DNA from: Bacillus cereus
Lineage (GTDB): Bacteria > Bacillota > Bacilli > Bacillales > Bacillaceae_G
Length of the DNA stretch: 64,000 bases
Direction of reading: 5' to 3'
Assembly (NCBI RefSeq): GCF_002584535.1
Contig: NZ_NUOT01000005.1
Location: forward strand, 22,413-86,412
Within the stretch, counting starts at the first letter, position 1, and each line of letters begins with the position of its first letter. Under the pieces are notes generated by a model, which was not told the DNA's origin, did no database searches, and was given only the letters and a program-made list of their open reading frames with translations. The position numbers and the translations under genes are program-made. Positions 18,070 through 26,585 of the stretch are shown in pieces.

Positions 18070-18972
18070 ATGACACAACTCTTAACCATTTTTACGCCTA
18101 CATATAATCGTGCATATACCCTTCATTTATGTTACGAAAGTTTAAAGAGACAAAAATGTAAAGATTTTATTTGGTTAATTATTGATGATGGCTCTACTGA
18201 TAACACAAAGGAACTTATAGATACTTGGATTGCAGAAGATGTCGTTCCCATTCGTTATCATTACCAAGAAAATCAAGGTATGCACGGAGCACACAATACC
18301 GCTTATGAATTAATTGATACAGAGCTAAATGTTTGTATAGACTCGGATGATTATATGGCTGAAGATGCAGTTGAAAAGATTGCTTCATTTTGGAAGACAC
18401 ATGGAAGTAAGAAGTTTGCTGGAATAGTCGGTTTGGATGCGAAACAGAATGGGGAGATCATTGGAACAAAAATGCCATCTAATATTCAGGCTTCCACACT
18501 ATCAGGTTTGTATGGTCTTCATGGGGTTAGAGGCGATAAGAAACTAGTTTATCGTTCGGAATTGACAAAAAAATCTTTGCCATATCCTATATTTTCAGGA
18601 GAAAAGTACTGTCCGCTCAGTTATAAGTATATTTTAATTGATCAACAATGTCCTTTACTTATTATGAACGAAGTCTTATGCCATGTGGAATATTTAGATG
18701 ATGGTTCAAGCATGAACATGATTAAACAATATAAGAAAAATCCGCGTGGGTTTTTATTCTTTAGGAAGGTTGCTATGAAGTATGCTCCTTCTTTTAAGGA
18801 GAGATTTCGAGAATCCATACATTATGTATCGAGTAATCTAATGATTAGAAATTATGCTTTTCTTAAAGAATCACCATGTAAGGGCACGACTCTCTTGGCG
18901 ATACCTTTCGGGATTCTTCTCTATCTTTATATACAGAATACGAGTAATAAAACCATTTCGAAGCGTCATTAA
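18070..18972 (+). CDS. GT2 family glycosyltransferase
   Basis: 300 residues. LLTIFTPTYNRAYTLHLCYESLKRQKCKDFIWLIIDDGSTDNTKELIDTWI and ENQGMHGAHNTAYELIDTELNVCIDSDDYM define a GT-A domain with the DDG and DSDD metal/nucleotide-sugar motifs. The remaining 170 residues contain LYGLHGVRGDKKLVYRSEL and CHVEYLDDGSSMNMIKQYKKNPRGFLFFR, a pattern shared with the other small GT2 protein at 29812. ATG 18070 has GCAGGAGGGC in front. It probably acts with EpsD-F on the lipid-linked oligosaccharide; the sugar and linkage cannot be told. Confidence 0.83.
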   Translation: MTQLLTIFTPTYNRAYTLHLCYESLKRQKCKDFIWLIIDDGSTDNTKELIDTWIAEDVVPIRYHYQENQGMHGAHNTAYELIDTELNVCIDSDDYMAEDAVEKIASFWKTHGSKKFAGIVGLDAKQNGEIIGTKMPSNIQASTLSGLYGLHGVRGDKKLVYRSELTKKSLPYPIFSGEKYCPLSYKYILIDQQCPLLIMNEVLCHVEYLDDGSSMNMIKQYKKNPRGFLFFRKVAMKYAPSFKERFRESIHYVSSNLMIRNYAFLKESPCKGTTLLAIPFGILLYLYIQNTSNKTISKRH

Positions 18973-19123
18973 GAAGGTAAAGACGTGCGGGTAATTGCTG
19001 TTTAAGGTTGCAATCATTGGCTGATGAATCTGTTGATATATTTATGTATAAATATATCTATTTTTTCAGTGTCTTTGCTTGTCTAAGTTACTTGCTTGTT
19101 TGCTGTGTGGAAGGAGTTATGGA

Positions 19124-20191
19124 ATGACTATATTATGGATAAACCTTTTTGTAGTTTACATTTTATCTTTTTTTGCAAGGTATTCTGCAAAGAGCATGAG
19201 CAACGGGATCGTTCCGGTTCAACCAAATAAGATGCTTAGTTTCTTGGCAATGGCATCTCTTGTTATTGTATCGGGACTTAGAAATAATATTGGTGATACT
19301 TATTTTTACATGTATTCCTATGCCCACAATGAATTCAGTTGGAGCAATATTGATTTTTCAGGGGATTTTGGATTTGATATTTTACAGATGTTTCTGCAAC
19401 ATTTCTCAAAAGATCCGCAGATCATGATATTTTTTGTCGCTTTAGTAACAAATGTATTAATTGTAATAACTCTTTATAAATACTCCCGAATGTTTGAATT
19501 AGCTTTATTTGTATATATTACAGGTGGAATGTATTTGGTATCCATGAATGGAATCAGACAATTTTTAGCAGCATCCATTGTCTTTCTGGCCACGAAATAT
19601 ATTTTTAATGGAAATTGGAAAAAATATATTTTAATTGTACTTTTAGCAGCTATGATTCATAAGTCAGCGCTTATCTTAATCCCAATTTATTTTTTGGTTA
19701 GGAGAAAGGCTTGGGCTTGGGATACGTATGTATTGCTGTTCTTTTCGGTCATTATAGTAATTGGTTTTAACCAATTCTCATCCGCTTTGTTTTCGGCATT
19801 AGAATCAACTCAGTATGGACACTATAAGAACTTTGCAGAGGGAGGAGCAAATGTATTACGTGTTGCAGTTAGTGCTGTGCCAATAGTTATTGCATATCTT
19901 GGCAGAGAAAAATTAAGAGAAGTCTTTCCGAAAAGTGATTACATTGTAAACATGTCTTTAATTGGTTTAGTGTTTATGATTATTTCAACGCAAAATTGGA
20001 TATTTGCAAGATTTACCATTTATTTCAGTTTATATCAATTAATTTTAATTTCATGGATTGTTGTATTATTTTCTAAAAAGGATAGGAAGTTTGTATATTA
20101 CGGCCTTTTATTATGTTATCTCATTTATTATTTTTATGAGAATGTAATAAGTTTAGGTATCATTTATACAAGTAAATATATATCTTTATAG
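19124..20191 (+). CDS. epsG: EpsG-family polysaccharide polymerase (membrane protein)
   Basis: About 355 residues with some ten hydrophobic segments. SGLRNNIGDTYFYMYSYAHNEFSW, FFVALVTNVLIVITLYKYSRMFELALFVYITGGMYLVSMNGIRQFLAASIVFLATKY and AAMIHKSALILIPIYFLVRR (conserved His) are typical of the EpsG/Wzy-like family. It would polymerise repeat units on the outer face of the membrane after flipping. Start ATG 19124 has GGAAGGAG at 19109-19116; the longer TTG-initiated frame (19079) has no ribosome site. The stretch 18973-19123 holds no other gene. Confidence 0.83.
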   Translation: MTILWINLFVVYILSFFARYSAKSMSNGIVPVQPNKMLSFLAMASLVIVSGLRNNIGDTYFYMYSYAHNEFSWSNIDFSGDFGFDILQMFLQHFSKDPQIMIFFVALVTNVLIVITLYKYSRMFELALFVYITGGMYLVSMNGIRQFLAASIVFLATKYIFNGNWKKYILIVLLAAMIHKSALILIPIYFLVRRKAWAWDTYVLLFFSVIIVIGFNQFSSALFSALESTQYGHYKNFAEGGANVLRVAVSAVPIVIAYLGREKLREVFPKSDYIVNMSLIGLVFMIISTQNWIFARFTIYFSLYQLILISWIVVLFSKKDRKFVYYGLLLCYLIYYFYENVISLGIIYTSKYISL

Positions 20192-20251
20192 ATTTTTAAG
20201 TAACCCCTACTTTTAAGTATAAATTTAAGCATATCGGGGAGAGTGTATCAA

Positions 20252-21019
20252 TTGGAGAACGTGAGGAAAATTCCATCAATCATACATTATTGTTGGTTTG
20301 GTGGTGGAGAGAAACCTGAGATCGTACAAAAATGCATAGATAGCTGGAAGAGGAACCTCCCAGAATATGAAATTATTGAGTGGAATGAAAAAAATTTTGA
20401 CATAGAATGTAACCTATATGTCAAAGAAGCCTATGATGCGAAAAAATTTGCATTTGTAAGTGATTATGTAAGAGTATATGTTCTTTATAAGTTTGGAGGT
20501 ATTTATTTAGATACTGATGTAGAGGTATTTAAACCTTTTGATAATATGCTTCATCATGATTCATTTTGGGGATTTGAACAAGAAAATTATATAGCTACAA
20601 GTACTATAGGGGCTATGAAAGGAAATAAGTTAATTAAAACATTTTTGGATTCATATGAAGGGAAAGAGTTCATCAAAGAAGATGGAAAACATGATGAATT
20701 AACCAATGTGGCTATTGTAACGAATATACTAAAAAATGCAGGGTTAAAATTAAATGGAGAATATCAAGAAATAAGCGGTATGGGGGCCTTTTATCCACAA
20801 ACTTATTTTTCTCCATATGATTATATCAATTGCAGAAAATTTATAACTGAAAATACATATGCAATGCATCATTTTTATAAAAGTTGGTTGCCGCCCAAAG
20901 TAAGAATCAAGGGTAATATAAAATTGATCTTAGCGAAAATAATAGGTGGAAATAATATTGCTAGGCTAAGAAAGTACATAATAGGAAAAAAAGGTTTTAA
21001 GGAGAATACACATGATTAA
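20252..21019 (+). CDS. GT32-type glycosyltransferase (DXD sugar-binding region)
   Basis: About 255 residues. KIPSIIHYCWFGGGEKPEIVQKCIDSWKRNLPEYEIIEWNE, then KKFAFVSDYVRVYVLYKFGGIYLDTDVEVFKPFD with the DTD (DXD) metal site, as in capsular-polysaccharide and mannosyl-type GT32 enzymes. It would transfer a hexose or amino sugar from a nucleotide sugar in the cytoplasm. TTG 20252 is the preferred start, with GGGGAGAG at 20236-20243 eight bases ahead; the GTG at 20243 is too close to it. It overlaps the acyltransferase gene by 8 bases. From here to about 34.8 kb lies the variable centre of the operon. Confidence 0.82.
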   Translation: MENVRKIPSIIHYCWFGGGEKPEIVQKCIDSWKRNLPEYEIIEWNEKNFDIECNLYVKEAYDAKKFAFVSDYVRVYVLYKFGGIYLDTDVEVFKPFDNMLHHDSFWGFEQENYIATSTIGAMKGNKLIKTFLDSYEGKEFIKEDGKHDELTNVAIVTNILKNAGLKLNGEYQEISGMGAFYPQTYFSPYDYINCRKFITENTYAMHHFYKSWLPPKVRIKGNIKLILAKIIGGNNIARLRKYIIGKKGFKENTHD

Positions 21020-21629
21020 TGTATTCAAGAAAATTATTCAAACAATAGTTGCAGAAAGCCGTAATAGAGGGCTGTACTTTACTGTACTAATGAATATTTC
21101 ACATGTAATTGGTGCATTAAGAGGTGCCTTCTATAAGGTAATATATTTTCGTAATATAAAGTGTTCAATCTTTTTTCTCCAAGCAAATAGCAAGATTGAG
21201 ATCTTTAATAAGCGTTCAAAAGTTAATATTGGAAAGTTTGTATTTGTAAGAAAGAATGCCAGCATGAGACTGGATTTTGACGGAGTATTAGATATAGAAG
21301 AAAAAGTGTTTATTAATGATAACTGTAATATCAACTGTGTAAATAGAATATCGATTGGAAGAGGTACAAAGATAGGACCCAATGTGTGCATTAATGACCA
21401 CGATCATAATTATAAAGACCCTACAGATGGTCATCTGGTAAAAGGTGAAGTAAAGATAGGGAAGAATGTTTGGATTGGTTCTAATGTAGTTATATTGAAG
21501 GATACTGTTATAGGCGATAATACCGTAATAGCTGCCGGAAGCGTTGTAAAAGGGCGTATTCCTTCTAATACGCTATTTGTGAATAAAAGAGAGAATATCT
21601 GTATTGATCGCACTAGTTTAAGCAGCTAA
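21012..21629 (+). CDS. Hexapeptide-repeat (left-handed beta-helix) O-acyltransferase
   Basis: 205 residues. The C-terminal half has the hexapeptide repeat pattern (IEEKVFINDNCNINCVNRISIGRGTKIGPNVCINDHDHNYKD, then VKIGKNVWIGSNVVILKDTVIGDNTVIAAGSVVKG), with His residues of the NDHDH motif in the position of the catalytic His of acetyltransferases. It probably O-acetylates a sugar of the exopolysaccharide using acetyl-CoA. The ATG at 21012 overlaps the preceding glycosyltransferase by 8 bases, so translation is coupled. Residues 1-60 are basic and partly hydrophobic and may help membrane association. Confidence 0.82.
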   Translation: MINVFKKIIQTIVAESRNRGLYFTVLMNISHVIGALRGAFYKVIYFRNIKCSIFFLQANSKIEIFNKRSKVNIGKFVFVRKNASMRLDFDGVLDIEEKVFINDNCNINCVNRISIGRGTKIGPNVCINDHDHNYKDPTDGHLVKGEVKIGKNVWIGSNVVILKDTVIGDNTVIAAGSVVKGRIPSNTLFVNKRENICIDRTSLSS

Positions 21630-21714
21630 TGAAAAGTTTATTCCATATGAATTCACATACTACGATTGCTTTCATTTACTTACATCAAAACAAAACATGA
21701 ATGTGAGGAAGCGT

Positions 21715-22917
21715 ATGAAAAAAAATGTTTTAATCTCTATCTATGATATGGAGATAGGTGGAATAGAGAGAAGTCTAATTAATATGTTGGAAAGCTTCGA
21801 CTATGATACATACAACATAGATTTATTGATTTTTAATCATAGCGGAGAGTTCTTAAATCTAGTACCTAATAAAGTTAACGTACTACCACAGATAGGTGGA
21901 TATACCGTCTTTAGGAAGTCAATTGTGCAATGTATACGTGGAGGATATTTTGGGGCAGTAATCACAAGAATAATCAGTAAGTATATGGCAGGCAGAATAT
22001 CAAAAAAGAGACAGTTAAAGGAAGGTTCGGGATATATTCAGATGCAACTTGTGTCAAAATATGCAGCATATTTTTTGCCTAAACAGAAAAAAAAATATGA
22101 CGTTGCGATTAGTTACGCATGGCCACACGATGTTTTAGCTGATAATGTCAGCGCTGATAGGAAGGTTGCTTGGATTCATACAGATTATAGCACACTAGAA
22201 ATTGATAATAAAATTGATTTTTCTATGTGGAATAAATTTGATTACATAGCATCTATATCAGACGAATGTACAAAGACGTTTTTAACTGTATATCCATCGC
22301 TAAAAAATAAAATTGTACAAATAGAAAATATTACTTCACCCCAATTTATTCGAAATATGGCTGAAAGCATTGTGAATTTTAATAAAAAAAATAACGATAC
22401 CTTTAATATTTTATCGGTTGGAAGGTTGTCATATGCGAAAGGGTTTGATGTTGCTATACAAGCTCTTAAAGCATTACATAATAAAGGATTAAACAATATA
22501 AAATGGTATGTGATAGGATACGGATCGGATGAATCTATCCTTAAAGAACTGATAATGGAACAACAGTTAGAAGACAGTTTTATACTATTAGGCAAACAAA
22601 CTAATCCATATCCGTATATGAAGTTATGTGATTTATACGTTCAACCGTCCAGATATGAGGGAAAGGCAGTTACGGTTACGGAAGCTAAAATCCTTGAAAA
22701 GCCTATATTGATAACTAATTATCCTACTGCGGCCAGTCAATTGGATGATGGAATTGAAGGCGTTATATGTGATTCAAGTGTAGAGGGGTTAGTCGAAGGT
22801 ATCGAAAATTTATATAGAGATGATGAGCTAAGGAAAACATTAATCAATAATTTGCGAGATCGAGATTATAGTAATAACGCTGAATTAAATAAGTTATATA
22901 AAATTATCCCGCATTAA
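21715..22917 (+). CDS. GT4 glycosyltransferase (paralogue 1 of 3)
   Basis: About 400 residues. MKKNVLISIYDMEIGGIERSLINMLESFDYDTYNIDLLIFNHSGEFLNLVPNKVNVLPQI at the N terminus; C-terminal ILSVGRLSYAKGFDVAIQALKAL, WYVIGYGSDESILKELI, and LYVQPSRYEGKAVTVTEAKILEKPILITNYPTAASQLDDGIEGVICD. It is clearly related to the two genes at 25383 and 26586. Start ATG 21715 with TGAGGA at 21704-21709; ATG 21697 overlaps that site. The stop codon touches a structured IS605-like remnant that begins at 22917. Confidence 0.86.
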   Translation: MKKNVLISIYDMEIGGIERSLINMLESFDYDTYNIDLLIFNHSGEFLNLVPNKVNVLPQIGGYTVFRKSIVQCIRGGYFGAVITRIISKYMAGRISKKRQLKEGSGYIQMQLVSKYAAYFLPKQKKKYDVAISYAWPHDVLADNVSADRKVAWIHTDYSTLEIDNKIDFSMWNKFDYIASISDECTKTFLTVYPSLKNKIVQIENITSPQFIRNMAESIVNFNKKNNDTFNILSVGRLSYAKGFDVAIQALKALHNKGLNNIKWYVIGYGSDESILKELIMEQQLEDSFILLGKQTNPYPYMKLCDLYVQPSRYEGKAVTVTEAKILEKPILITNYPTAASQLDDGIEGVICDSSVEGLVEGIENLYRDDELRKTLINNLRDRDYSNNAELNKLYKIIPH

Positions 22918-23060
22918 CGGGCAGTAAGACCCCCACCTCAAAATTCGGCAAAAACAAAGAAGTTAGGTGGGAGATCAACGGCCCGTAAAAACCCGATTGG
23001 TTCAACTAATAATCATTGGGGGATGAAGAAAATCCTCAATGATTAAAGTTCCACTTTATA
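22917..23060 (+). mobile_element. IS200/IS605-family end, possible omega-RNA (TnpB guide scaffold) remnant
   Basis: Compact nested structure: ACGGGC (22917-22922) with GCCCGT (22981-22986); CCCACCT (22932-22938) with AGGTGGG (22965-22971); and AATCATTG (23011-23018) with CAATGATT (23037-23044) plus an inner GGAT/ATCC. The sequence around CCCGATTGGTTCAACTAATAATCATTG resembles the 3' end of tnpB elements in Bacillus, where the guide RNA scaffold is encoded. No tnpA or tnpB frame is present, so this is a solo end, a small palindrome-type derivative, or a domesticated RNA. Boundaries are approximate, and the remaining bases to 23157 hold no gene. Confidence 0.5.
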
Positions 23061-23157
23061 AGCGCCTAACCAATTCATACATCAAGTATAGGGGATAATA
23101 ATAGAGGTGTATTTATGATAGTGGCGTAAGAGATTTCCCATAAAGGTGTGATTAGGC

Positions 23158-24189
23158 ATGAGCCAAAAAGTAAGTGTAATAATACCAGTTTATAACGTAG
23201 AAAAATATATCACTCAGTGCATAGAGTCACTTTTAAATCAAACACTTCAAGAGTGTGAGTTTATATTTATTAATGATGGTTCAACAGATAACAGCAGAGA
23301 AATAATTGAGAAGTATAAGGAATTAGATGACCGGATTATACTTATCAATCAAAGAAATCAAGGTGTAAGTGTTGCTAGAAATAGGGGCTTACATTTAGCG
23401 GTTGGGGAATATGTTGGATTTGTTGATGCTGATGATTCTGTAAAAAGAGATATGTATAGGGTGTTATATAATTCGGTAAAAGAAAGTAATTGTGATGTAG
23501 TTATATCAAATTTCGAGAGTGAAACAGAAGGGCATAAGGTAACTACAAAATATCCATTTCCTATAGATACTGTTCTCAAAAGGGATTATATAGATCGAGA
23601 ATTATTACCTTATTTTCTGAAGGCAGATAACTTGAATACCGTTGTAAATAAGATTTATCGAAATAATGTAATCAAGGAAAATGACGTTAAATTTCCAAAT
23701 GGAATTGCATTGGGGGAAGATGGAATGTTTAACGTTGAATTCTTTAGTGTTGCAACCCGTATGAAATATATCAATTATGCAGGTTATCATTATAGGGAAG
23801 TAGCTGGTAGTGCTACTAGAAATATATCGAAAAGAGATTACTTTCAGAGGGCTGTAGAAGTATATACTATGGAATTGCCTAAAATATATACTGATAAATT
23901 TAATAAAGTAAAAATAGATCAATTAAAATCAATAAAGTTTATTAATAGTGTAATGTCCTATATACACGTTTATTTTACACCGTCTAAAGATGTAAGTTTC
24001 AGTAAGCGGTATAAATACGTAAAAAGTATGATACGAAATAAACATGTGAGAGAGGCACTACCTATATATTATAGTGAAATTTATAGCAAGCTAGGAAGAT
24101 ATGAGCGGCTAATAATAAATTTAATAAAGAGACAATCAACGGTTGGGTTATATTGCGTCACAGCCTACAGTAGATTTAGAAATAAATAA
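23158..24189 (+). CDS. GT2 family glycosyltransferase
   Basis: 343 residues. KVSVIIPVYNVEKYITQCIESLLNQTLQECEFIFINDGSTDNSREIIEKY, QGVSVARNRGLHLAVGEYVGFVDADDS with the DADD metal site, and NTVVNKIYRNNVIKENDVKFPNGIALGEDGMFNVEFF, the common C-terminal GT2 element with the ED acidic pair. It resembles the protein at 15851 in layout. Predicted role: cytoplasmic addition of a sugar to the lipid-linked repeat unit. ATG 23158 follows an AAGGTG-type site. It is the first gene after the IS605-like remnant. Confidence 0.84.
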   Translation: MSQKVSVIIPVYNVEKYITQCIESLLNQTLQECEFIFINDGSTDNSREIIEKYKELDDRIILINQRNQGVSVARNRGLHLAVGEYVGFVDADDSVKRDMYRVLYNSVKESNCDVVISNFESETEGHKVTTKYPFPIDTVLKRDYIDRELLPYFLKADNLNTVVNKIYRNNVIKENDVKFPNGIALGEDGMFNVEFFSVATRMKYINYAGYHYREVAGSATRNISKRDYFQRAVEVYTMELPKIYTDKFNKVKIDQLKSIKFINSVMSYIHVYFTPSKDVSFSKRYKYVKSMIRNKHVREALPIYYSEIYSKLGRYERLIINLIKRQSTVGLYCVTAYSRFRNK

Positions 24190-24207
24190 TAGTGAGGGAG
24201 TTTAAGT

Positions 24208-25368
24208 ATGAAAATCATGATGTTTGCCCATGGCGGAAGTCTGAATAGAGGGTGTGAGGCTATTGTTCGTTCCTCTACTAATATCATAAAAGAAGAGGTA
24301 GATGAAGCAAAGATATATTTGATATCAAGTAAGCCTGAAACAGATAGGATTATAACAAAGTTAGATGGAATATATGATGGTTCTACTAAGAGTATAGCAA
24401 AGTACTCATATGATTGGTGGATGGCTTTACTTAAAGTAAAAATGTTTAATGATGAATCTTATGCAATAGCTAAAATGGAAGATAATATAATTAAACATAT
24501 AAAGAATATGGATGTATGCTTATCTATAGGCGGAGATAATTATTGTTACGGGGAGCAGCCTGCATTGTATGAAATAGATAAAAAAGTAAAAGCAGCAGGA
24601 AAGAAGTTAGTGTTATGGGGATGTTCTATAGGTGAAGAGGATATGTCGGAGAGAAAGTTAGGTGACTTAAAACAGTTTGATTTAATATTAGCTCGTGAAA
24701 CTCTTACCTATAATATGTTGAAAAACAAGGGACTGAATAATGTTAAATTGTGTGCAGATCCTGCATTTACCATGGAGAAAGAAGAGTTGGAATTACCTAA
24801 AGGATGGCAAGAGGAAAATACAATAGGTCTTAATTTTAGTCCACTTGTATGGAATAGAAATAAGGATTCACAAGTTGCGGTAAGAGATTTAATTAATCAT
24901 ATACTAGATACTACAGATTCAACAATTGCCCTCACACCGCATGTTATGCAGGATGGGAATAATGATTATGAGGTTCTGCATACATATTATGAGGAATTTA
25001 AAAATACAGGTAGGGTAATTATATTACCAAACAATTTAAATGCAATACAATATAAAGGCTATATAGCTAGGATGCGATTCTTTATAGGAGCTAGAACACA
25101 TGCCACGATAGCGGCTTACTCAAACTGTGTTCCAACTATGGTATTGGGATACAGTATAAAATCGAAGGGAATAGCTAAAGACTTATTTGGAGAAGAGAAA
25201 TTAGTCTTAAATATAGAAGAAATATCTAATAGTAATAAATTAAAAGCTAAATTCGATGAGATGGTAAGAGAAGAAGATCAATTAAAACGAAAACTAGAGC
25301 AAACTATGCCTAATATTAAAAGAATGTCATATAAAGCGGTAGAATACTTACAAGAATTAGCTAAGTAA
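24208..25368 (+). CDS. Polysaccharide pyruvyltransferase family protein
   Basis: 386 residues. MKIMMFAHGGSLNRGCEAIVRSS at the N terminus, CLSIGGDNYCYGEQPALYEI (about 106-125), KKLVLWGCSIGEEDMSERKLGDLKQFDLILARETLTYNML, CADPAFTM, and IARMRFFIGARTHATIAAYSNCVPTMVLGYSIKSKGIAKDLFG, which together make the PS_pyruv_trans pattern. Enzymes of this group add a ketal-linked pyruvate from phosphoenolpyruvate to a sugar, giving the polymer a negative charge; B. subtilis EpsO is a relative, encoded at the end of its operon. ATG 24208 has a GAGGGAG site. It is 18 bases after the previous gene and 14 before the next. Confidence 0.83.
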   Translation: MKIMMFAHGGSLNRGCEAIVRSSTNIIKEEVDEAKIYLISSKPETDRIITKLDGIYDGSTKSIAKYSYDWWMALLKVKMFNDESYAIAKMEDNIIKHIKNMDVCLSIGGDNYCYGEQPALYEIDKKVKAAGKKLVLWGCSIGEEDMSERKLGDLKQFDLILARETLTYNMLKNKGLNNVKLCADPAFTMEKEELELPKGWQEENTIGLNFSPLVWNRNKDSQVAVRDLINHILDTTDSTIALTPHVMQDGNNDYEVLHTYYEEFKNTGRVIILPNNLNAIQYKGYIARMRFFIGARTHATIAAYSNCVPTMVLGYSIKSKGIAKDLFGEEKLVLNIEEISNSNKLKAKFDEMVREEDQLKRKLEQTMPNIKRMSYKAVEYLQELAK

Positions 25369-25382
25369 ATCGAGGTTATATT

Positions 25383-26573
25383 ATGAAAAAAAATTTATTA
25401 TTTGTTATGCCTAGTCTATCTGCTGGTGGTGGAGAAAAAAGTCTGGTAAATTTACTATCCCAAATAGATTATCAGTTATATAATGTGGATTTATTTTTGT
25501 TTAACCATGAAGGTATATTTATGGAATTTGTACCAAAAGATGTACAAATTTTGCCTATACCAGAAGCATATAAGACGTTTACTTTACCTTTGTTTAAATC
25601 GGTCAAAGCATTTTTATTAAAAGGAGAAATATCACTAGCATATAATAGATGTATGTTCACTATGAAGAATAGAATAGGAAAAAATACATCGATAAAGGAA
25701 CAATGCAGCTGGAAATATATTGCTAAGTCTTTAAATGAAATTGAGAAACAGTATGATGCTACTATAGGGTTCTTAGAAAAAACCGCTACATATTTTTGTG
25801 TAGATAAGGTGAAAGCACATAAAAAAATAGGATGGGTACACATTGATTATAATAAATTAGGAATGGATTCGAACTTTGATGTTTTGTACTTCAAAAAGCT
25901 AAACAATATAGTTACAGTATCGGAAGAGTGTGCCAACATTCTAAAAAATAGATTTCCTAATCAAAAAGATGAAATAAGTGTTATTTACAATATTGTATCA
26001 CCGACAATGATACATAAAATGGCTAATCAAGAAAATAAGGATGTTTATGTTAAGCAAGATAATGAAATTATTATCCTTTCGATAGGTAGGTTGCACTATC
26101 AAAAAGGCTTTGAAATGGCTATAGAATCCTGTAAGAAATTAATAGATAAAGGATACAAAATAAAGTGGAATATTATAGGTGAGGGGGAAGAAAGAGAACA
26201 ACTGACTAATTTGATAAAAGCAAATAAATTAGAAAATAATTTCAAATTGTTAGGGTTAAAATCTAATCCTTACCCGTATATAAAACAAGCAGATATTTAT
26301 GCACAGACATCTAAATTTGAAGGGAAATCTATAGCAATTGATGAGGCAAAAATATTGAATAAGCCTATACTTGTTACTGATTTTAGTACTGCGAAAGATC
26401 AAATTGACAACGAGATAAATGGATTAATTGTAGACATGAAACCAGAGGCTATTGCAGAAGGAATTGAGAGACTTATAAAAGATATAAAACTAAAGAAAAC
26501 ATTAGTAAGTAACCTTTCGAAAGAGAAATTAGGAACGGAAGAAGAAATATATAAGTTATATGAAATTCTATAA
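25383..26573 (+). CDS. GT4 glycosyltransferase (paralogue 2 of 3)
   Basis: 396 residues. KKNLLFVMPSLSAGGGEKSLVNLLSQIDYQLYNVDLFLFNHEGIFMEFVPKDVQILPIPE, IGWVHIDYNKLGMDS, VSEECANILKNRFP, ILSIGRLHYQKGFEMAIESCKKLIDKG, WNIIGEGEEREQL, and the sugar-nucleotide site YAQTSKFEGKSIAIDEAKILNKPILVTDFSTAKDQI. It is very like the next gene over its full length and more distantly like the protein at 21715, so a tandem duplication produced this pair. Codon use is AT-rich even for this window. Its role is extension of the EPS repeat unit; donor and linkage are unknown. Confidence 0.86.
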   Translation: MKKNLLFVMPSLSAGGGEKSLVNLLSQIDYQLYNVDLFLFNHEGIFMEFVPKDVQILPIPEAYKTFTLPLFKSVKAFLLKGEISLAYNRCMFTMKNRIGKNTSIKEQCSWKYIAKSLNEIEKQYDATIGFLEKTATYFCVDKVKAHKKIGWVHIDYNKLGMDSNFDVLYFKKLNNIVTVSEECANILKNRFPNQKDEISVIYNIVSPTMIHKMANQENKDVYVKQDNEIIILSIGRLHYQKGFEMAIESCKKLIDKGYKIKWNIIGEGEEREQLTNLIKANKLENNFKLLGLKSNPYPYIKQADIYAQTSKFEGKSIAIDEAKILNKPILVTDFSTAKDQIDNEINGLIVDMKPEAIAEGIERLIKDIKLKKTLVSNLSKEKLGTEEEIYKLYEIL

Positions 26574-26585
26574 TGGGTGAAGTTC

